Source: Paenibacillus tyrphae (GTDB lineage: Bacteria; Bacillota; Bacilli; Paenibacillales; NBRC-103111). From it: 64,000 bases of DNA. Positions 14,079 to 23,259 of this stretch are shown one piece after another; positions within the stretch are counted from its first letter, which is position 1; each line of letters starts with the position of its first letter. The notes below the pieces were generated by a model, which was not told the DNA's origin, did no database searches, and worked only from the letters and a program-made list of their open reading frames with translations. The stretch is taken from positions 124,001 through 188,000 of the forward strand of contig NZ_BSDJ01000003.1 in the NCBI RefSeq assembly GCF_027925525.1. The letters are read 5' to 3'. Both the position numbers and the translations under genes were made by a program.

Positions 14079-15875
14079 ATGTTGAAGTTGTTTGCTTATT
14101 TGAAGCCGTATCGTGTGCCTATCGCTATCGTACTGGCTTTAATCTTCCTGCAGTCTTTATCCGACTTGTATCTGCCTACGCTCATGGCCGATATTGTCGA
14201 TATTGGGGTCGTGCAGGGAGATACGCCCTATATTTTGCGGATCGGAGGCTTTATGCTGCTGGTGGCGGCAGCCGGCACAGCCTGTTCCGTCGCGGCGAGC
14301 TATTATTCCTCCAAGGTGGCCGCAGGCTTCGGTCAGCGGCTGCGCGGCAGCGTATTCGAGCATGTAGAGAATTTCTCGCTGCAGGAGTTCGACCGGATTG
14401 GCACGGCCTCGCTCATTACGAGAACGACCAACGACATTACGCAGGTGCAGCAGGTGCTTACGATGATGCTGCGGATGATGGTCAGCGCGCCGATGCTGTG
14501 TATCGGAGGCATCATCATGGCCGTGTCGAAGGATGCCAAACTGTCGCTGGTCCTCATCGTAATCATTCCCGTGCTGGTCGGAGCTATTTACTTGATTGCG
14601 AGCCGGGGAATTCCGCTGTTCAAAGAGATGCAGAAGAAGCTCGACAAGCTGAATCTGGTGCTGCGCGAAGGGCTGACCGGGATTCGCGTCATTCGGGCGT
14701 TCAACCGCGCCGGGCACGAGAAACGCCGGTTTAACGACGCCAACCTCGACCTGACGGGGACGGGGCTGAAGGTCAACCGGATTATGGGAGCCATGATGCC
14801 CGTCATGATGCTGACGATGAATTTTGCGACCATCGCGATTATTTGGTTCGGCAGCTTCCGCATCGATAGCGGCGATATGCAGGTCGGTTCGCTGATGGCT
14901 TTTCTGCAGTATGCGATGCAGATCATGTTCTCGCTGATGATGGTGTCCATGATGTTCGTTATGATTCCGCGTGCGTCGGTTTCCGCCGCTCGCATTCGCG
15001 AGGTGCTGGACATGGTTCCTACGCTGAACGACCCCGAGCAAGCCAAAGACGGCGGGACGCTGAAAGGCCACATTGAGTTTCAACAGGTGTCGTTCAGCTA
15101 CCCGGGCGCGGAAAAACCGGCGATCGAGGACATCACGTTCAAAGCGGGACCTGGTGAAGTGACAGCGATCATCGGCGGCACCGGCGCGGGCAAATCGACG
15201 CTGATCAGTCTTATCCCGCGGTTCTACGACGTAGCCGGTGGGCGCGTGCTGGTGGACGGCACGGACGTCAGGGAGATGACGCAGGAAGCGCTGCGCGCCA
15301 AGATCGGCTTCGTTCCACAAAAAGCCGTGCTGTTCTCGGGAACGATCCGTGATAACATCCGGTACGGCAAAGAGGATGCGACGGAGGAAGAAATTCGCCA
15401 TGCGGCTGACACTGCGCAAGCGACGGAATTCGTGAGCGAGATGAAGGACGGCTTCGATTCGGTTATCGCTCAAGGGGGCTCGAACGTATCGGGCGGACAG
15501 AAGCAGCGTCTTTCCATTGCCCGCGCGCTGGTGCGGCGGCCGGATATTTACGTGTTCGACGATAGCTTCTCGGCGCTCGATTTCAAGACGGACGCGAAGC
15601 TGCGGGCCGCCTTGCGGGAAGAGACGGGAGAGGCTACCGTACTTATCGTGGCCCAACGGGTCAGCACGGTTATTGATGCTGATCGGATCATCGTCTTGGA
15701 CGAAGGCCGAATTGCGGGCATCGGCCGTCACCGGGAGCTGCTGGACACCTGTAAGGTGTACCGCGAAATTGTTTCCTCGCAGCTCTCCGAAGACGAGCTT
15801 GCCGGAAGCAGCACGGCCCAGGAACCGGACGAGGCCGCGGTCACTTTGCTTGGCGGAAAGGAGGAGACCCGATGA
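14079..15875 (+). CDS. ABC exporter half-transporter with degenerate ATP site
   Basis: 598 residues: six membrane helices (about 1-300) and a nucleotide-binding domain (about 330-570). Walker A is GGTGAGKST and the signature is VSGGQ. The catalytic Glu after Walker B is replaced by Asp (VFDDSFSALD), and the switch His by Gln (VAQRVST). These substitutions are the hallmark of the degenerate half in heterodimeric exporters such as LmrCD, BmrCD and TM287/288. The next gene overlaps by 4 bases and supplies a canonical site. It resembles YfiB. It probably exports lipids, peptides or drugs. Confidence 0.9.
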   Translation: MLKLFAYLKPYRVPIAIVLALIFLQSLSDLYLPTLMADIVDIGVVQGDTPYILRIGGFMLLVAAAGTACSVAASYYSSKVAAGFGQRLRGSVFEHVENFSLQEFDRIGTASLITRTTNDITQVQQVLTMMLRMMVSAPMLCIGGIIMAVSKDAKLSLVLIVIIPVLVGAIYLIASRGIPLFKEMQKKLDKLNLVLREGLTGIRVIRAFNRAGHEKRRFNDANLDLTGTGLKVNRIMGAMMPVMMLTMNFATIAIIWFGSFRIDSGDMQVGSLMAFLQYAMQIMFSLMMVSMMFVMIPRASVSAARIREVLDMVPTLNDPEQAKDGGTLKGHIEFQQVSFSYPGAEKPAIEDITFKAGPGEVTAIIGGTGAGKSTLISLIPRFYDVAGGRVLVDGTDVREMTQEALRAKIGFVPQKAVLFSGTIRDNIRYGKEDATEEEIRHAADTAQATEFVSEMKDGFDSVIAQGGSNVSGGQKQRLSIARALVRRPDIYVFDDSFSALDFKTDAKLRAALREETGEATVLIVAQRVSTVIDADRIIVLDEGRIAGIGRHRELLDTCKVYREIVSSQLSEDELAGSSTAQEPDEAAVTLLGGKEETR

Positions 15876-17752
15876 GTGATCAACGAAGAGCCCCGGGACC
15901 CGGTGGTGGCGGCGGTCCATTCGGCAGAGGCCCGGGGATGGGCATGCCGGTGCAGAAGGCGAAGGATTTCAAAGGCACCTTGAAGCGGCTGATCCGGTAT
16001 TTGCTGCCCCGCAAGTTTCAATTGCTCGCCGTGTTTGCCGCGGCTATTGTCAGCGCGATCTTCAGCATCTACAGCCCGAAGCTAATGGGAAATGCGACCA
16101 CCAAGCTGTTTGAAGGCTTGATGCAGAAAATGAAAGGCGTGCCGGGTGCGCATATCGATTTTGGCTACGTGCATTATATTCTGTTGATCCTGGCGGTTTT
16201 ATATATCATAAGCGCGGCGTTTACCTACGTGCAGCAGTATTTGATGGCCGGCGTAGCGCAGAAGACGGTGTACGACCTGCGCAAAGAGGTGAACGAGAAG
16301 CTGGCGCGGCTGCCGCTTAAATTTTTCGATTCGAGGACGAACGGGGAAATTCTGAGCCGCGTCGTGAACGATGTCGATAATATCAGCAGCACGCTGCAGC
16401 AAAGCTTGACGCAACTGATCACGTCTGTGATCACTTTGGTCGGCGTCATCGTCATGATGCTGACGATCAGTCCGATTATGACGCTGATCGTGTTCCTGAC
16501 GCTGCCGCTCAGCCTGATCGTGACCAAAGCGGTCGCTTCCCGCTCGCAAGGCTACTTCAAGGAGCAGCAAAAAGCGCTCGGCGAGCTCAACGGGCACGTG
16601 GAGGAAATGTACACGGGCCACAAAATCGTCAAAGCGTTCGGCCGCGAGCGCCAGTCGGTCGATACGTTCAACGGCATTAACGGGAAATTGTACGAGTCCG
16701 GCTGGAAGGCGCAGTTTATTTCCGGCATCATCATGCCGATGATGAGCTTTATCGGCAATGTCGGCTACGTTCTCGTCAGCGTCGTCGGTGGGCTGCTGGT
16801 GACGAAGCGCTCGATCGAGATCGGCGACATTCAGGCGTTTATTCAATATTCCAGGCAGTTCTTCATGCCGATCACCCAGTTGGCGACGATCGCCAACGTC
16901 ATTCAGTCGACTATCGCTTCGGCGGAACGCGTGTTCGAGCTGCTGGACGAATCGGAGGAAGACCCGGAGCATGCCGAGGGGAAACGTCTTGGCGCAGCGA
17001 AGGGGCAGGTGCGGTTCGAAAGCGTCCGGTTCGGCTACAAGCCGGATGACGTGCTGATCGACAACATGAACATCGACGTTATACCGGGACAGACGATCGC
17101 GATCGTCGGCCCGACCGGCGCAGGCAAAACGACGCTGATCAACCTGCTGATGCGCTTCTACGAAGTCGGCAACGGCCGGATCACCATCGACGGTACGGAT
17201 ATCACGGAAATGAAGCGCGGCGACCTGCGCAGCTTGTTCGGTATGGTGCTTCAGGATACGTGGCTGTTCAACGGGACGATCCGGGACAACATCGCGTACG
17301 GCCGCGAAGGCGCAAGCGAGGACGAGATCGTGCAGGCCGCGCGGGCCGCGCATGCGGACCACTTTATCCGGACGCTGCCGGACGGCTACGATACGGTCTT
17401 GAACGAGGAGGCGTCGAACATTTCGCAAGGCCAGAAGCAGCTTCTGACCATTGCCCGCGCGATCCTCGCCGACCCGGCGATTCTGATCCTCGACGAAGCG
17501 ACCAGCAGCGTCGATACGCGGACGGAGGTTCATATTCAGAAGGCGATGAACGAGCTGATGAAAGGAAGAACCAGCTTCGTCATCGCGCACCGCTTGTCTA
17601 CGATTCGCGAGGCCGACCTGATTCTCGTCATGAACAAAGGCAGCGTGATCGAGCAAGGCACCCACGAGGAGCTGCTTGAACAAGGAGGCTTTTACGCCGA
17701 GCTGTACCGCAGCCAGTTTACTGGCGGAGGACGGGGACAGGAAGCGGGCTGA
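15872..17752 (+). CDS. ABC exporter half-transporter, catalytic partner
   Basis: 626 residues. A glycine-rich start is followed by six membrane helices and an NBD with Walker A GPTGAGKTT, Walker B ILILDEATSSVD with the catalytic Glu, and switch His in IAHRLST. The ABC signature is ISQGQ instead of LSGGQ. In heterodimeric exporters this deviant signature faces the degenerate site of the partner, so the pair is internally consistent. It resembles YfiC. ATGA overlap with the upstream gene indicates coupled translation. A strong terminator follows. Confidence 0.9.
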   Translation: MSDQRRAPGPGGGGGPFGRGPGMGMPVQKAKDFKGTLKRLIRYLLPRKFQLLAVFAAAIVSAIFSIYSPKLMGNATTKLFEGLMQKMKGVPGAHIDFGYVHYILLILAVLYIISAAFTYVQQYLMAGVAQKTVYDLRKEVNEKLARLPLKFFDSRTNGEILSRVVNDVDNISSTLQQSLTQLITSVITLVGVIVMMLTISPIMTLIVFLTLPLSLIVTKAVASRSQGYFKEQQKALGELNGHVEEMYTGHKIVKAFGRERQSVDTFNGINGKLYESGWKAQFISGIIMPMMSFIGNVGYVLVSVVGGLLVTKRSIEIGDIQAFIQYSRQFFMPITQLATIANVIQSTIASAERVFELLDESEEDPEHAEGKRLGAAKGQVRFESVRFGYKPDDVLIDNMNIDVIPGQTIAIVGPTGAGKTTLINLLMRFYEVGNGRITIDGTDITEMKRGDLRSLFGMVLQDTWLFNGTIRDNIAYGREGASEDEIVQAARAAHADHFIRTLPDGYDTVLNEEASNISQGQKQLLTIARAILADPAILILDEATSSVDTRTEVHIQKAMNELMKGRTSFVIAHRLSTIREADLILVMNKGSVIEQGTHEELLEQGGFYAELYRSQFTGGGRGQEAG

Positions 17753-17772
17753 GCTGAAGGCTCTACCTGAAG

Positions 17773-17807
17773 AAACAACCGCAGGCACGTCCTGCGGTTG
17801 TTTTTTT
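17773..17807 (+). terminator. Terminator after the ABC exporter operon
   Basis: AAACAACCGCAGG-CACGT-CCTGCGGTTGTTT with seven following T. Confidence 0.9.
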
Positions 17808-17940
17808 GCATGGTTCCACGAAATCACAATCGCGGCTCAAGGCCGAAATTCGGACTATTCAATGTGCGTTGAATGATTAGGTTCCCTTTTTCAAAGGGTT
17901 GACAATGTAAGGAAAAGTAAGGAATTAAATAAATAGGTGT

Positions 17941-18417
17941 GTGATATTATGGCGGAAACAAGCTTTTGTCTATAGAGGGACTTCCGAAGAGCACGAAGGC
18001 GCATTTGGAGAGCTGGTGGGTAAGCCTTTTGATATGAAACAAGAAGACATCTTAATTCCATACAAAGGAAAATATAGATTTGACAAAACAAAAGAATGTA
18101 TATCAGGACATGAATATATAGGGCATGCAAGAAGCTTTAAAAGAGGCTCTATCGTTTTAATTCTGCCGAATGATTTCGACTTTAGTTCTGTATTTACCTA
18201 TTGTTACTCGCCAAGTTTTGATGAAACACCCCATAGGGGACAATCCCCTGGAGCCGTTAAATTATGCAGAGAAACAAAAGATAATCATATTGCAGTTATT
18301 TTTAGTGCTTCCAACGGTATTGAAAATATGGGAATATATGCTTCCGATGAAACAATAAACAAAATTGCCGATTTAGCAGAGAGTTTATGTGATAACCCTA
18401 AGGATATGATGTTGTAA
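17941..18417 (+). CDS. Hypothetical soluble protein
   Basis: 158 residues with GTG start. No signal peptide or membrane segment; mixed alpha/beta composition, with aromatic and acidic residues. I do not recognise the family. It is more A+T rich than the ABC genes before it. A TTGACA (17899) and a loosely matching TTAAAT region near 17925 could be its promoter. The ribosome-binding site is weak. It ends near a bidirectional terminator and may be a recently acquired single gene. Confidence 0.6.
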   Translation: MILWRKQAFVYRGTSEEHEGAFGELVGKPFDMKQEDILIPYKGKYRFDKTKECISGHEYIGHARSFKRGSIVLILPNDFDFSSVFTYCYSPSFDETPHRGQSPGAVKLCRETKDNHIAVIFSASNGIENMGIYASDETINKIADLAESLCDNPKDMML

Positions 18418-18436
18418 AGAGCGGCGGAATATGAAA

Positions 18437-18473
18437 AAGCCCATCAAGATAAACTGCATTCCTTGACGGGCTT
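18437..18473. terminator. Bidirectional terminator
   Basis: AAGCCCATCAAG pairs with CTTGACGGGCTT. It lies between the convergent hypothetical gene and the AraC-type regulator. Confidence 0.7.
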
Positions 18474-18526
18474 CCGATTATGCCGTGTGATGCAAAGGAA
18501 TTAACACCTAGTTGTTGCATATTTGC

Positions 18527-19399
18527 CTACGATTCGTTTTTTGTTACTACCGGCATCCAAACTTCCATTTCATACAGGTTATTGCCTCTGTCGTAGGTCA
18601 TTTCAAACTCGGGACCATTTGCGGATTCGTAGTTGCAGGTCGGAAACCACTCCCCCCAAATGCGTTTCCATAATGCATGAATGCCGCTGTGTCCATCGGG
18701 ATATAAACCTGTTGAAAAGATCGCGTAGGTTTGCGGAGGAATTAACAGTTTTTCAAACCCTTCCGGCAGACCGCTCTGAGGCAAATAATACCCGATCATA
18801 TAGGAAAATACGTTACCTCGTCTGTTATATAGCAATGCATGAAGCTGTCCATTTTCACCTAAACCTGCGGCGGTACGGATTCGGTCAACGGTTCCCTCAG
18901 AAATACATTGGCTCCAAAAAGCAGGTATTTCAATAAACGGATTTTCGCCGTCAGCATTGATTTCAGTCGATACACCGAACATGTCAAAAGCTTGTTTTTC
19001 CTCGATTTTGTAGTTCATCCCCACATCTCCTTTAATTGAAATATGAAAGGACATCCGAGGATAGGCTTTCAGTGACATGCCCTTATCGCGCGCTGACATA
19101 GGCATTACACCGTGCATTTTTTTGAACGCTCTGGAGAATGCTTCAGGTGATTCGTAACCGTACTTTAAAGCGATATCAATGACCTTAACATCCCTGTTTT
19201 GAAGTTCGAACGCGGCAAGAGTCAGCCGTCTGCGCCGAATATACTCTGACAGCGGCACATCCGTTATGAACGAAAACATCCGTTGAAAATGATAAGTCGA
19301 ACAACAGGCAATCCTAGCTATCTGGTCGTAATCAATCGTCTCAGACAGATGTCTTTCTATATACTCCATTGCGCTGTTCATGCGATCCAGCCAGTCCAT
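18527..19399 (-). CDS. AraC-family regulator with GyrI-like effector domain
   Basis: 290 residues. Two HTH motifs make up residues 1-110: YDQIARIACCSTYHFQRMF and VIDIALKYGYESPEAFSRAFKKMHG. The C-terminal part (about 130-288) is a GyrI-like/Rob-type small-molecule binding domain with the typical ending NLYEMEVWMPVV. Such regulators activate multidrug or stress genes on binding hydrophobic ligands. The start ATG follows AGGAGGGTACGT. No target gene is obvious nearby. Confidence 0.88.
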   Translation of the reverse strand: MDWLDRMNSAMEYIERHLSETIDYDQIARIACCSTYHFQRMFSFITDVPLSEYIRRRRLTLAAFELQNRDVKVIDIALKYGYESPEAFSRAFKKMHGVMPMSARDKGMSLKAYPRMSFHISIKGDVGMNYKIEEKQAFDMFGVSTEINADGENPFIEIPAFWSQCISEGTVDRIRTAAGLGENGQLHALLYNRRGNVFSYMIGYYLPQSGLPEGFEKLLIPPQTYAIFSTGLYPDGHSGIHALWKRIWGEWFPTCNYESANGPEFEMTYDRGNNLYEMEVWMPVVTKNES

Positions 19400-19655
19400 A
19401 CGTACCCTCCTTTCAAAATAAATTATAGGATTCGAAGATAAATGAATCCTTGCAATCTATGCACGGAAATATCATGCTTGCCCGAGTGCAGAAAACTTTA
19501 TGATCGTCTTCACCTTTTCGCCAGCTTATCCAGATCCTCCTGCAATTCGGGACCGGTGCCATTTGCGTCACTTCAGTATCGTCTGTTTGTTATCAGCAAA
19601 CGTGACCGATGCAGTTGACTTTTGGATAAGCGTATGTTTCAATGGAACTAATTTG

Positions 19656-19733
19656 CGGGGGGACTACTTGGTAGTTGAGAAGGTTAAAACCTGACCCTTT
19701 GAACCTGTCGGTTAATACCGGCGTAGGGAAGTG
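19656..19733 (+). ncRNA. TPP riboswitch, first of two
   Basis: It contains the THI-box core ACCCTTTGAACCTG...TTAATACCGGCGTAGGGAAGTG with the upstream GGGGGGACT...TTGAGA helix. Binding of thiamine pyrophosphate should favour the terminator at 19763-19797. Confidence 0.93.
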
Positions 19734-19762
19734 AATCATTACATGTCTATATGTATATGATT

Positions 19763-19797
19763 AGGGCGCTTTCCACGAACGAGAGCGCTCTATTTTT
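19763..19797 (+). terminator. Terminator linked to first TPP riboswitch
   Basis: AGGGCGCT pairs with AGCGCTCT, followed by TATTTTTA. It lies 30 bases after the aptamer, as expected for transcription attenuation. Confidence 0.8.
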
Positions 19798-19828
19798 ATG
19801 TGCTAAAACTGAATATGGCTTATTGTTT

Positions 19829-19905
19829 GCGGGGGGACTGTTCGCAGTTGAGAAGGTTAAAACCTGACCCTTTGAACCTGTTAGTTAATACTGGCGTAGG
19901 GAGCA
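19829..19905 (+). ncRNA. TPP riboswitch, second of two
   Basis: A near copy of the first aptamer: GGGGGGACTGTT, AGTTGAGAAGG and ACCCTTTGAACCTG are shared, with TTAATACTGGCGTAGGGAGC at the end. A second terminator follows. Two full aptamer-terminator units in series precede thiD. Confidence 0.93.
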
Positions 19906-19929
19906 AATAACAATGGATCGTGTTATTTC

Positions 19930-19965
19930 CCCTTGTCAGATTTAGGACAAGGGCTTTTTATTTTA
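19930..19965 (+). terminator. Terminator linked to second TPP riboswitch
   Basis: CCCTTGTC-AGATTTAG-GACAAGGG followed by CTTTTTATTTT. Confidence 0.85.
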
Positions 19966-19993
19966 CCAATGGTACGGAGCGGAGAGGATAGAC

Positions 19994-20817
19994 TTGAAAA
20001 AAGTATTAACGATTGCCGGTTCGGATTGCAGCGGAGGCGCCGGCATTCAAGCTGACTTAAAAACGTTCTCGGCGCATGGCGTTTTTGGCATGAGCGTCAT
20101 TGTTTCGGTGGTCGCCGAAAATACGAGCCGCGTCATTGACATTCAGGATGTCAGGCCGGATATGATCGAGAAACAAATCGATGCCATCTTTGAAGATATT
20201 GATGTGGACGCGGTGAAGATCGGTATGCTCTCACAGCCCGAGTGCATGGAGGCCGTCGCAGGAAAGCTCAAGCAATACGCTCCCGCCAATATTGTTCTTG
20301 ACCCTGTGATGTATGCGAAAAACGGCTGTCCGCTTATGAACCCCGACGCCATAGACACGCTGATCGAAAAGGTGATTCCGTTCGCCGACCTCCTGACCCC
20401 CAATATTCCGGAAGCGGAGAAAATCGCCGGTATGTCCATTCACAATGTCGAAGATATGAAAAAATCCGCTGAAGCGATTTACCGTATGGGGTGTAAAAAC
20501 GTCCTTGTCAAAGGCGGCCATGCGTCGGGAAGCGCGCTGGATATTTTGTTTGACGGGGAGCGGTTCTACACGTTCGACGCACAGCTATTGAGACCAAAAA
20601 TACGCATGGCACAGGCTGCACCTACTCAGCGGCTATTGCATCCAACCTTGCGTTGGGGTGCAGCTTACAGGAAGCGGTACATCGGGCAAAGGAATATATC
20701 ACGACGGCTATTCGGCATTCCTTGGCGATTGGAAAGGGCCACGGCCCCACGCATCATTTTTATGAGCTTTACCAAAACGGATTAAAGAATGGAGCGGAGA
20801 TCAACAATGGACAATAA
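19994..20817 (+). pseudogene. thiD: thiD, HMP(-P) kinase, with a frameshift near its 3' end
   Basis: The TTG start follows GGAGAGGATAGAC. The first 197 codons are a normal ThiD: TIAGSDCSGGAGIQADLKTF, LDPVMYAKNG, LLTPNIPEAEKIAG and VLVKGGH. Near 20582-20585 the frame slips. The expected end ([19 protein letters not shown] and onward to [15 protein letters not shown]) continues in the -1 frame to a TAA at 20817. The unshifted frame ends at 20785 with an unrelated tail and lacks the GTGC motif with the catalytic Cys and anion hole. A single missing base explains it. It may be a true mutation or an assembly error. ThiD phosphorylates hydroxymethylpyrimidine in thiamine synthesis. Confidence 0.85.
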
Positions 20818-21637
20818 CTTAACCTCAAGTATCGGCAATTTAGTAAACAGCGTCCGGAAAAAAAAACCTTTGGTTCACCATCTTACCAACTATGTGACCG
20901 TCAACGACTGCGCCAACGTTACGCTGGCCATCGGCGCTTCGCCCATTATGGCTGACGATATTGAGGAAGCCGCTGACATTACCGCCATATCCTCTGCGCT
21001 TGTGTTGAATATAGGGACATTGAATAGTCGAACCGTGGAATCTATGCTTGCCGCCGGGAAGAAAGCAAACGAGATGGGCATCCCCGTCGTTTTGGACCCC
21101 GTGGGCGCAGGCGCGTCGAAGCTTCGCAATCAGACGGTTAGGACGATGCTTGAACAATTACAATTCAGCGTCATCCGCGGCAATATGTCCGAAATTCGTT
21201 ATATCGCCGGGCTCCAAGCAACAACGAAAGGAGTGGACGCTTCCGAAGCGGACTTGGAAAACGGTCTGCAAAGCGGCATCGATATTGCCAACGGATTGGC
21301 GAAGCAATACAACTGTGCGGTGGCAATCACCGGTGCGACCGATATCGTATCCGATGGCCGAAGCGTAATTTGCATTGAGAATGGGCATCCCATGCTGGGT
21401 TCTATAACCGGTACGGGCTGCATGAGTACGTCCCTTATTGGCTCTTTCTGCGGCGTTACGGCGGATTACCGCATGGCGGCCGTCGCCGGTCTTTTGTGCA
21501 TGGGGATTGCAGGGGAGATTGCTTATGAAACTGCCGGTCAACAAGGAAACGGCAGTTACCGTGTAGCTCTCATCGATGAAATAAGCAAAATGAACTCCCA
21601 GACGATGCACGGGAGGGCTAAGGTGTATGAAGCCTGA
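20807..21637 (+). CDS. thiM: Hydroxyethylthiazole kinase
   Basis: 276 residues. ThiM hallmarks: [26 protein letters not shown] in two parts near residues 20-45, [12 protein letters not shown] near 90, VIRGNMSEI near 120 and ITGTGCMST near 200, which holds the conserved Cys. It phosphorylates the thiazole moiety for thiamine salvage. The start at 20807 follows GGAGCGGAGATC and overlaps the end of the shifted thiD frame. No thiE follows. Both genes are under the tandem TPP riboswitches, indicating a thiamine salvage operon. Confidence 0.94.
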   Translation: MDNNLTSSIGNLVNSVRKKKPLVHHLTNYVTVNDCANVTLAIGASPIMADDIEEAADITAISSALVLNIGTLNSRTVESMLAAGKKANEMGIPVVLDPVGAGASKLRNQTVRTMLEQLQFSVIRGNMSEIRYIAGLQATTKGVDASEADLENGLQSGIDIANGLAKQYNCAVAITGATDIVSDGRSVICIENGHPMLGSITGTGCMSTSLIGSFCGVTADYRMAAVAGLLCMGIAGEIAYETAGQQGNGSYRVALIDEISKMNSQTMHGRAKVYEA

Positions 21638-21674
21638 GATGGATTGCCTCTAGTGTTATGTCAAAACCAAATCA

Positions 21675-21707
21675 CCCGCCGTTCCCGAAGAGGAGCGGCG
21701 GGCTTTT
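21675..21707 (+). terminator. Terminator after thiM
   Basis: CCCGCCG...CGGCGGG followed by CTTTT. Confidence 0.75.
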
Positions 21708-21723
21708 GACCGTACGCAGCGCA

Positions 21724-23148
21724 TCAGGTCAAGGAGCGCAGCAGCCCGGCCAGCAGCCGGACTCCTTCGCGCAGCTGGTTTTCATTGGCGTAGGAGTAGC
21801 TCAAGCGAATCCGGTCGTCGAATTCCGCGAGCGGATCACAGATTGTGCCGGGTACGAACGTGAGCGACTGCTCAATACCCTTCGCCAGGAGCGTTCCTGC
21901 TTTGACCCGGTCGGGCAGCTTGATCCATAAGTTCAAGCCGCCCGCGGGCTTGGTCCACGACAAGCCGGTGCCGGACAGCGCTTCCTCCATAATGCTCATC
22001 CGCACATGCAGCGCGATGCGGAGCTTCTCCAGGTGCCGCTGCATCCGGTCGGAGAAGAAGAGGAGCAGAAAAATCTTTTGATTCAACAGCGGCGTGCCGT
22101 TATCGGCGAGCGACTTGGCGGTCAGCAGATTGCCGATGACCGGCTGTCGGGCTGCCACGGCGGCGATGCGCAAGCCGGGGGCGATATACTTGCTGAAGCT
22201 GCGAATGTAGGCGACATAGCCCTCCGTATCATAGGCGAACAGCGGTGGCGGCGGTGGCTGCTTGAAGTAAATGTCGTGAAACGCATCGTCCTCCACCAGA
22301 AGACAGCGGTGCTCTGCCGCCAGCTCGACCAGGCGCTTCCGCTGCTCTGCGGACACGGTATAGCCCGTCGGGTTGTGAAATGTCGGGTTGAGATAAAAGA
22401 AGCGGGGCTTGCGCTCCTTCATCAGCTTGGCTACCTGCTCCAAATCATAGCCGTGCGGATGGATCTCCACAGAGGCAAGCTGCGCGCCGTAGCTGCGGAA
22501 AATATCCATCGCCGCGCCATAGGTCGGACGTTCTACAAGCACGACATCCCGCGGCTTGAGCAGCGTCTTGGCCAGCAGGTCCAGCGCTTGCTGCGCCCCG
22601 GAAGTGATCAGCAGCTCACCGGGCGTAAGAGCGAGGCGGTGCTCGGCCGCCAAGTACTCGGTCATCGCCTCGCGAAGCTCTTGATCACCTTGGACAGGCG
22701 CGTAGGTTCCGAGCACTTTGGGATACAGATCGAAGGCTTGCTTGACGTAGGCCGAAAGGTACTGATTCGGCAGCAGATTCGGATCGAGCAGCGCCTGGGA
22801 GAACTGATAAACCACCGGAACCCGCTGGATGTCCGATAGTGGATTTTGCTGAATATGAGAATGTACGGCAGGCATCGCCGTCAGGTCGGACGGCAAGCTG
22901 CCGGTGTTGAGATAATAGCCGGATTTGTCTTTCACGTACGCTTTGCCGCTCTGCTTCAGCAGCTGGTAGGCTTTGAACACGGTCAGCCGGTGAACGCCCA
23001 GCTCCTGGGCGAGCTCGCGGATCGAAGGAAGCTTGCCGAGCTCGTTCCATTCCCCTCGGTCGATCCGTTTCAGGATGTCGTCGCAGACGCTCTCGTACAG
23101 CCGGGCAGGCTGGGCGGCGGATGGGTAAATTTTGTTCACGCGTCGCAC
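21724..23148 (-). CDS. MocR/GabR-type regulator (GntR HTH + aminotransferase fold)
   Basis: 474 residues. An N-terminal GntR winged helix (about 15-80; LPSIRELAQELGVHRLTVFKAYQLL) is fused to a class I aminotransferase-like domain. PLP-site features are HNPTGYT near residue 265, EDDAFHDIYF near 295 and the Schiff-base lysine in SFSKYIAPGLRIA near 325. MocR proteins bind PLP and often regulate pyridoxal synthesis or the adjacent transporter. It is divergent from an EamA transporter 111 bases away, the probable target. Confidence 0.9.
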   Translation of the reverse strand: MRRVNKIYPSAAQPARLYESVCDDILKRIDRGEWNELGKLPSIRELAQELGVHRLTVFKAYQLLKQSGKAYVKDKSGYYLNTGSLPSDLTAMPAVHSHIQQNPLSDIQRVPVVYQFSQALLDPNLLPNQYLSAYVKQAFDLYPKVLGTYAPVQGDQELREAMTEYLAAEHRLALTPGELLITSGAQQALDLLAKTLLKPRDVVLVERPTYGAAMDIFRSYGAQLASVEIHPHGYDLEQVAKLMKERKPRFFYLNPTFHNPTGYTVSAEQRKRLVELAAEHRCLLVEDDAFHDIYFKQPPPPPLFAYDTEGYVAYIRSFSKYIAPGLRIAAVAARQPVIGNLLTAKSLADNGTPLLNQKIFLLLFFSDRMQRHLEKLRIALHVRMSIMEEALSGTGLSWTKPAGGLNLWIKLPDRVKAGTLLAKGIEQSLTFVPGTICDPLAEFDDRIRLSYSYANENQLREGVRLLAGLLRSLT

Positions 23149-23259
23149 GCTCCTTTCTTGATCTCCATTGTAGCACTTTTTTTCGTCATCTGTTCTGCGA
23201 TGATTGATCTGTTCTGTGCCCCTTCTTCTATGATGGAGAAATAGAAGGAGGAGAGAGAC

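Noticed and set aside
14157..17827. Long minus-strand ORFs opposite the ABC exporter genes
   Set aside because: His/Arg-rich shadows of G+C-rich coding sequence; no start signals.
20575..20605. Programmed ribosomal frameshift in thiD
   Set aside because: No X XXY YYZ slippery heptamer in the right frame and no clear downstream stimulator; a lost base is simpler.
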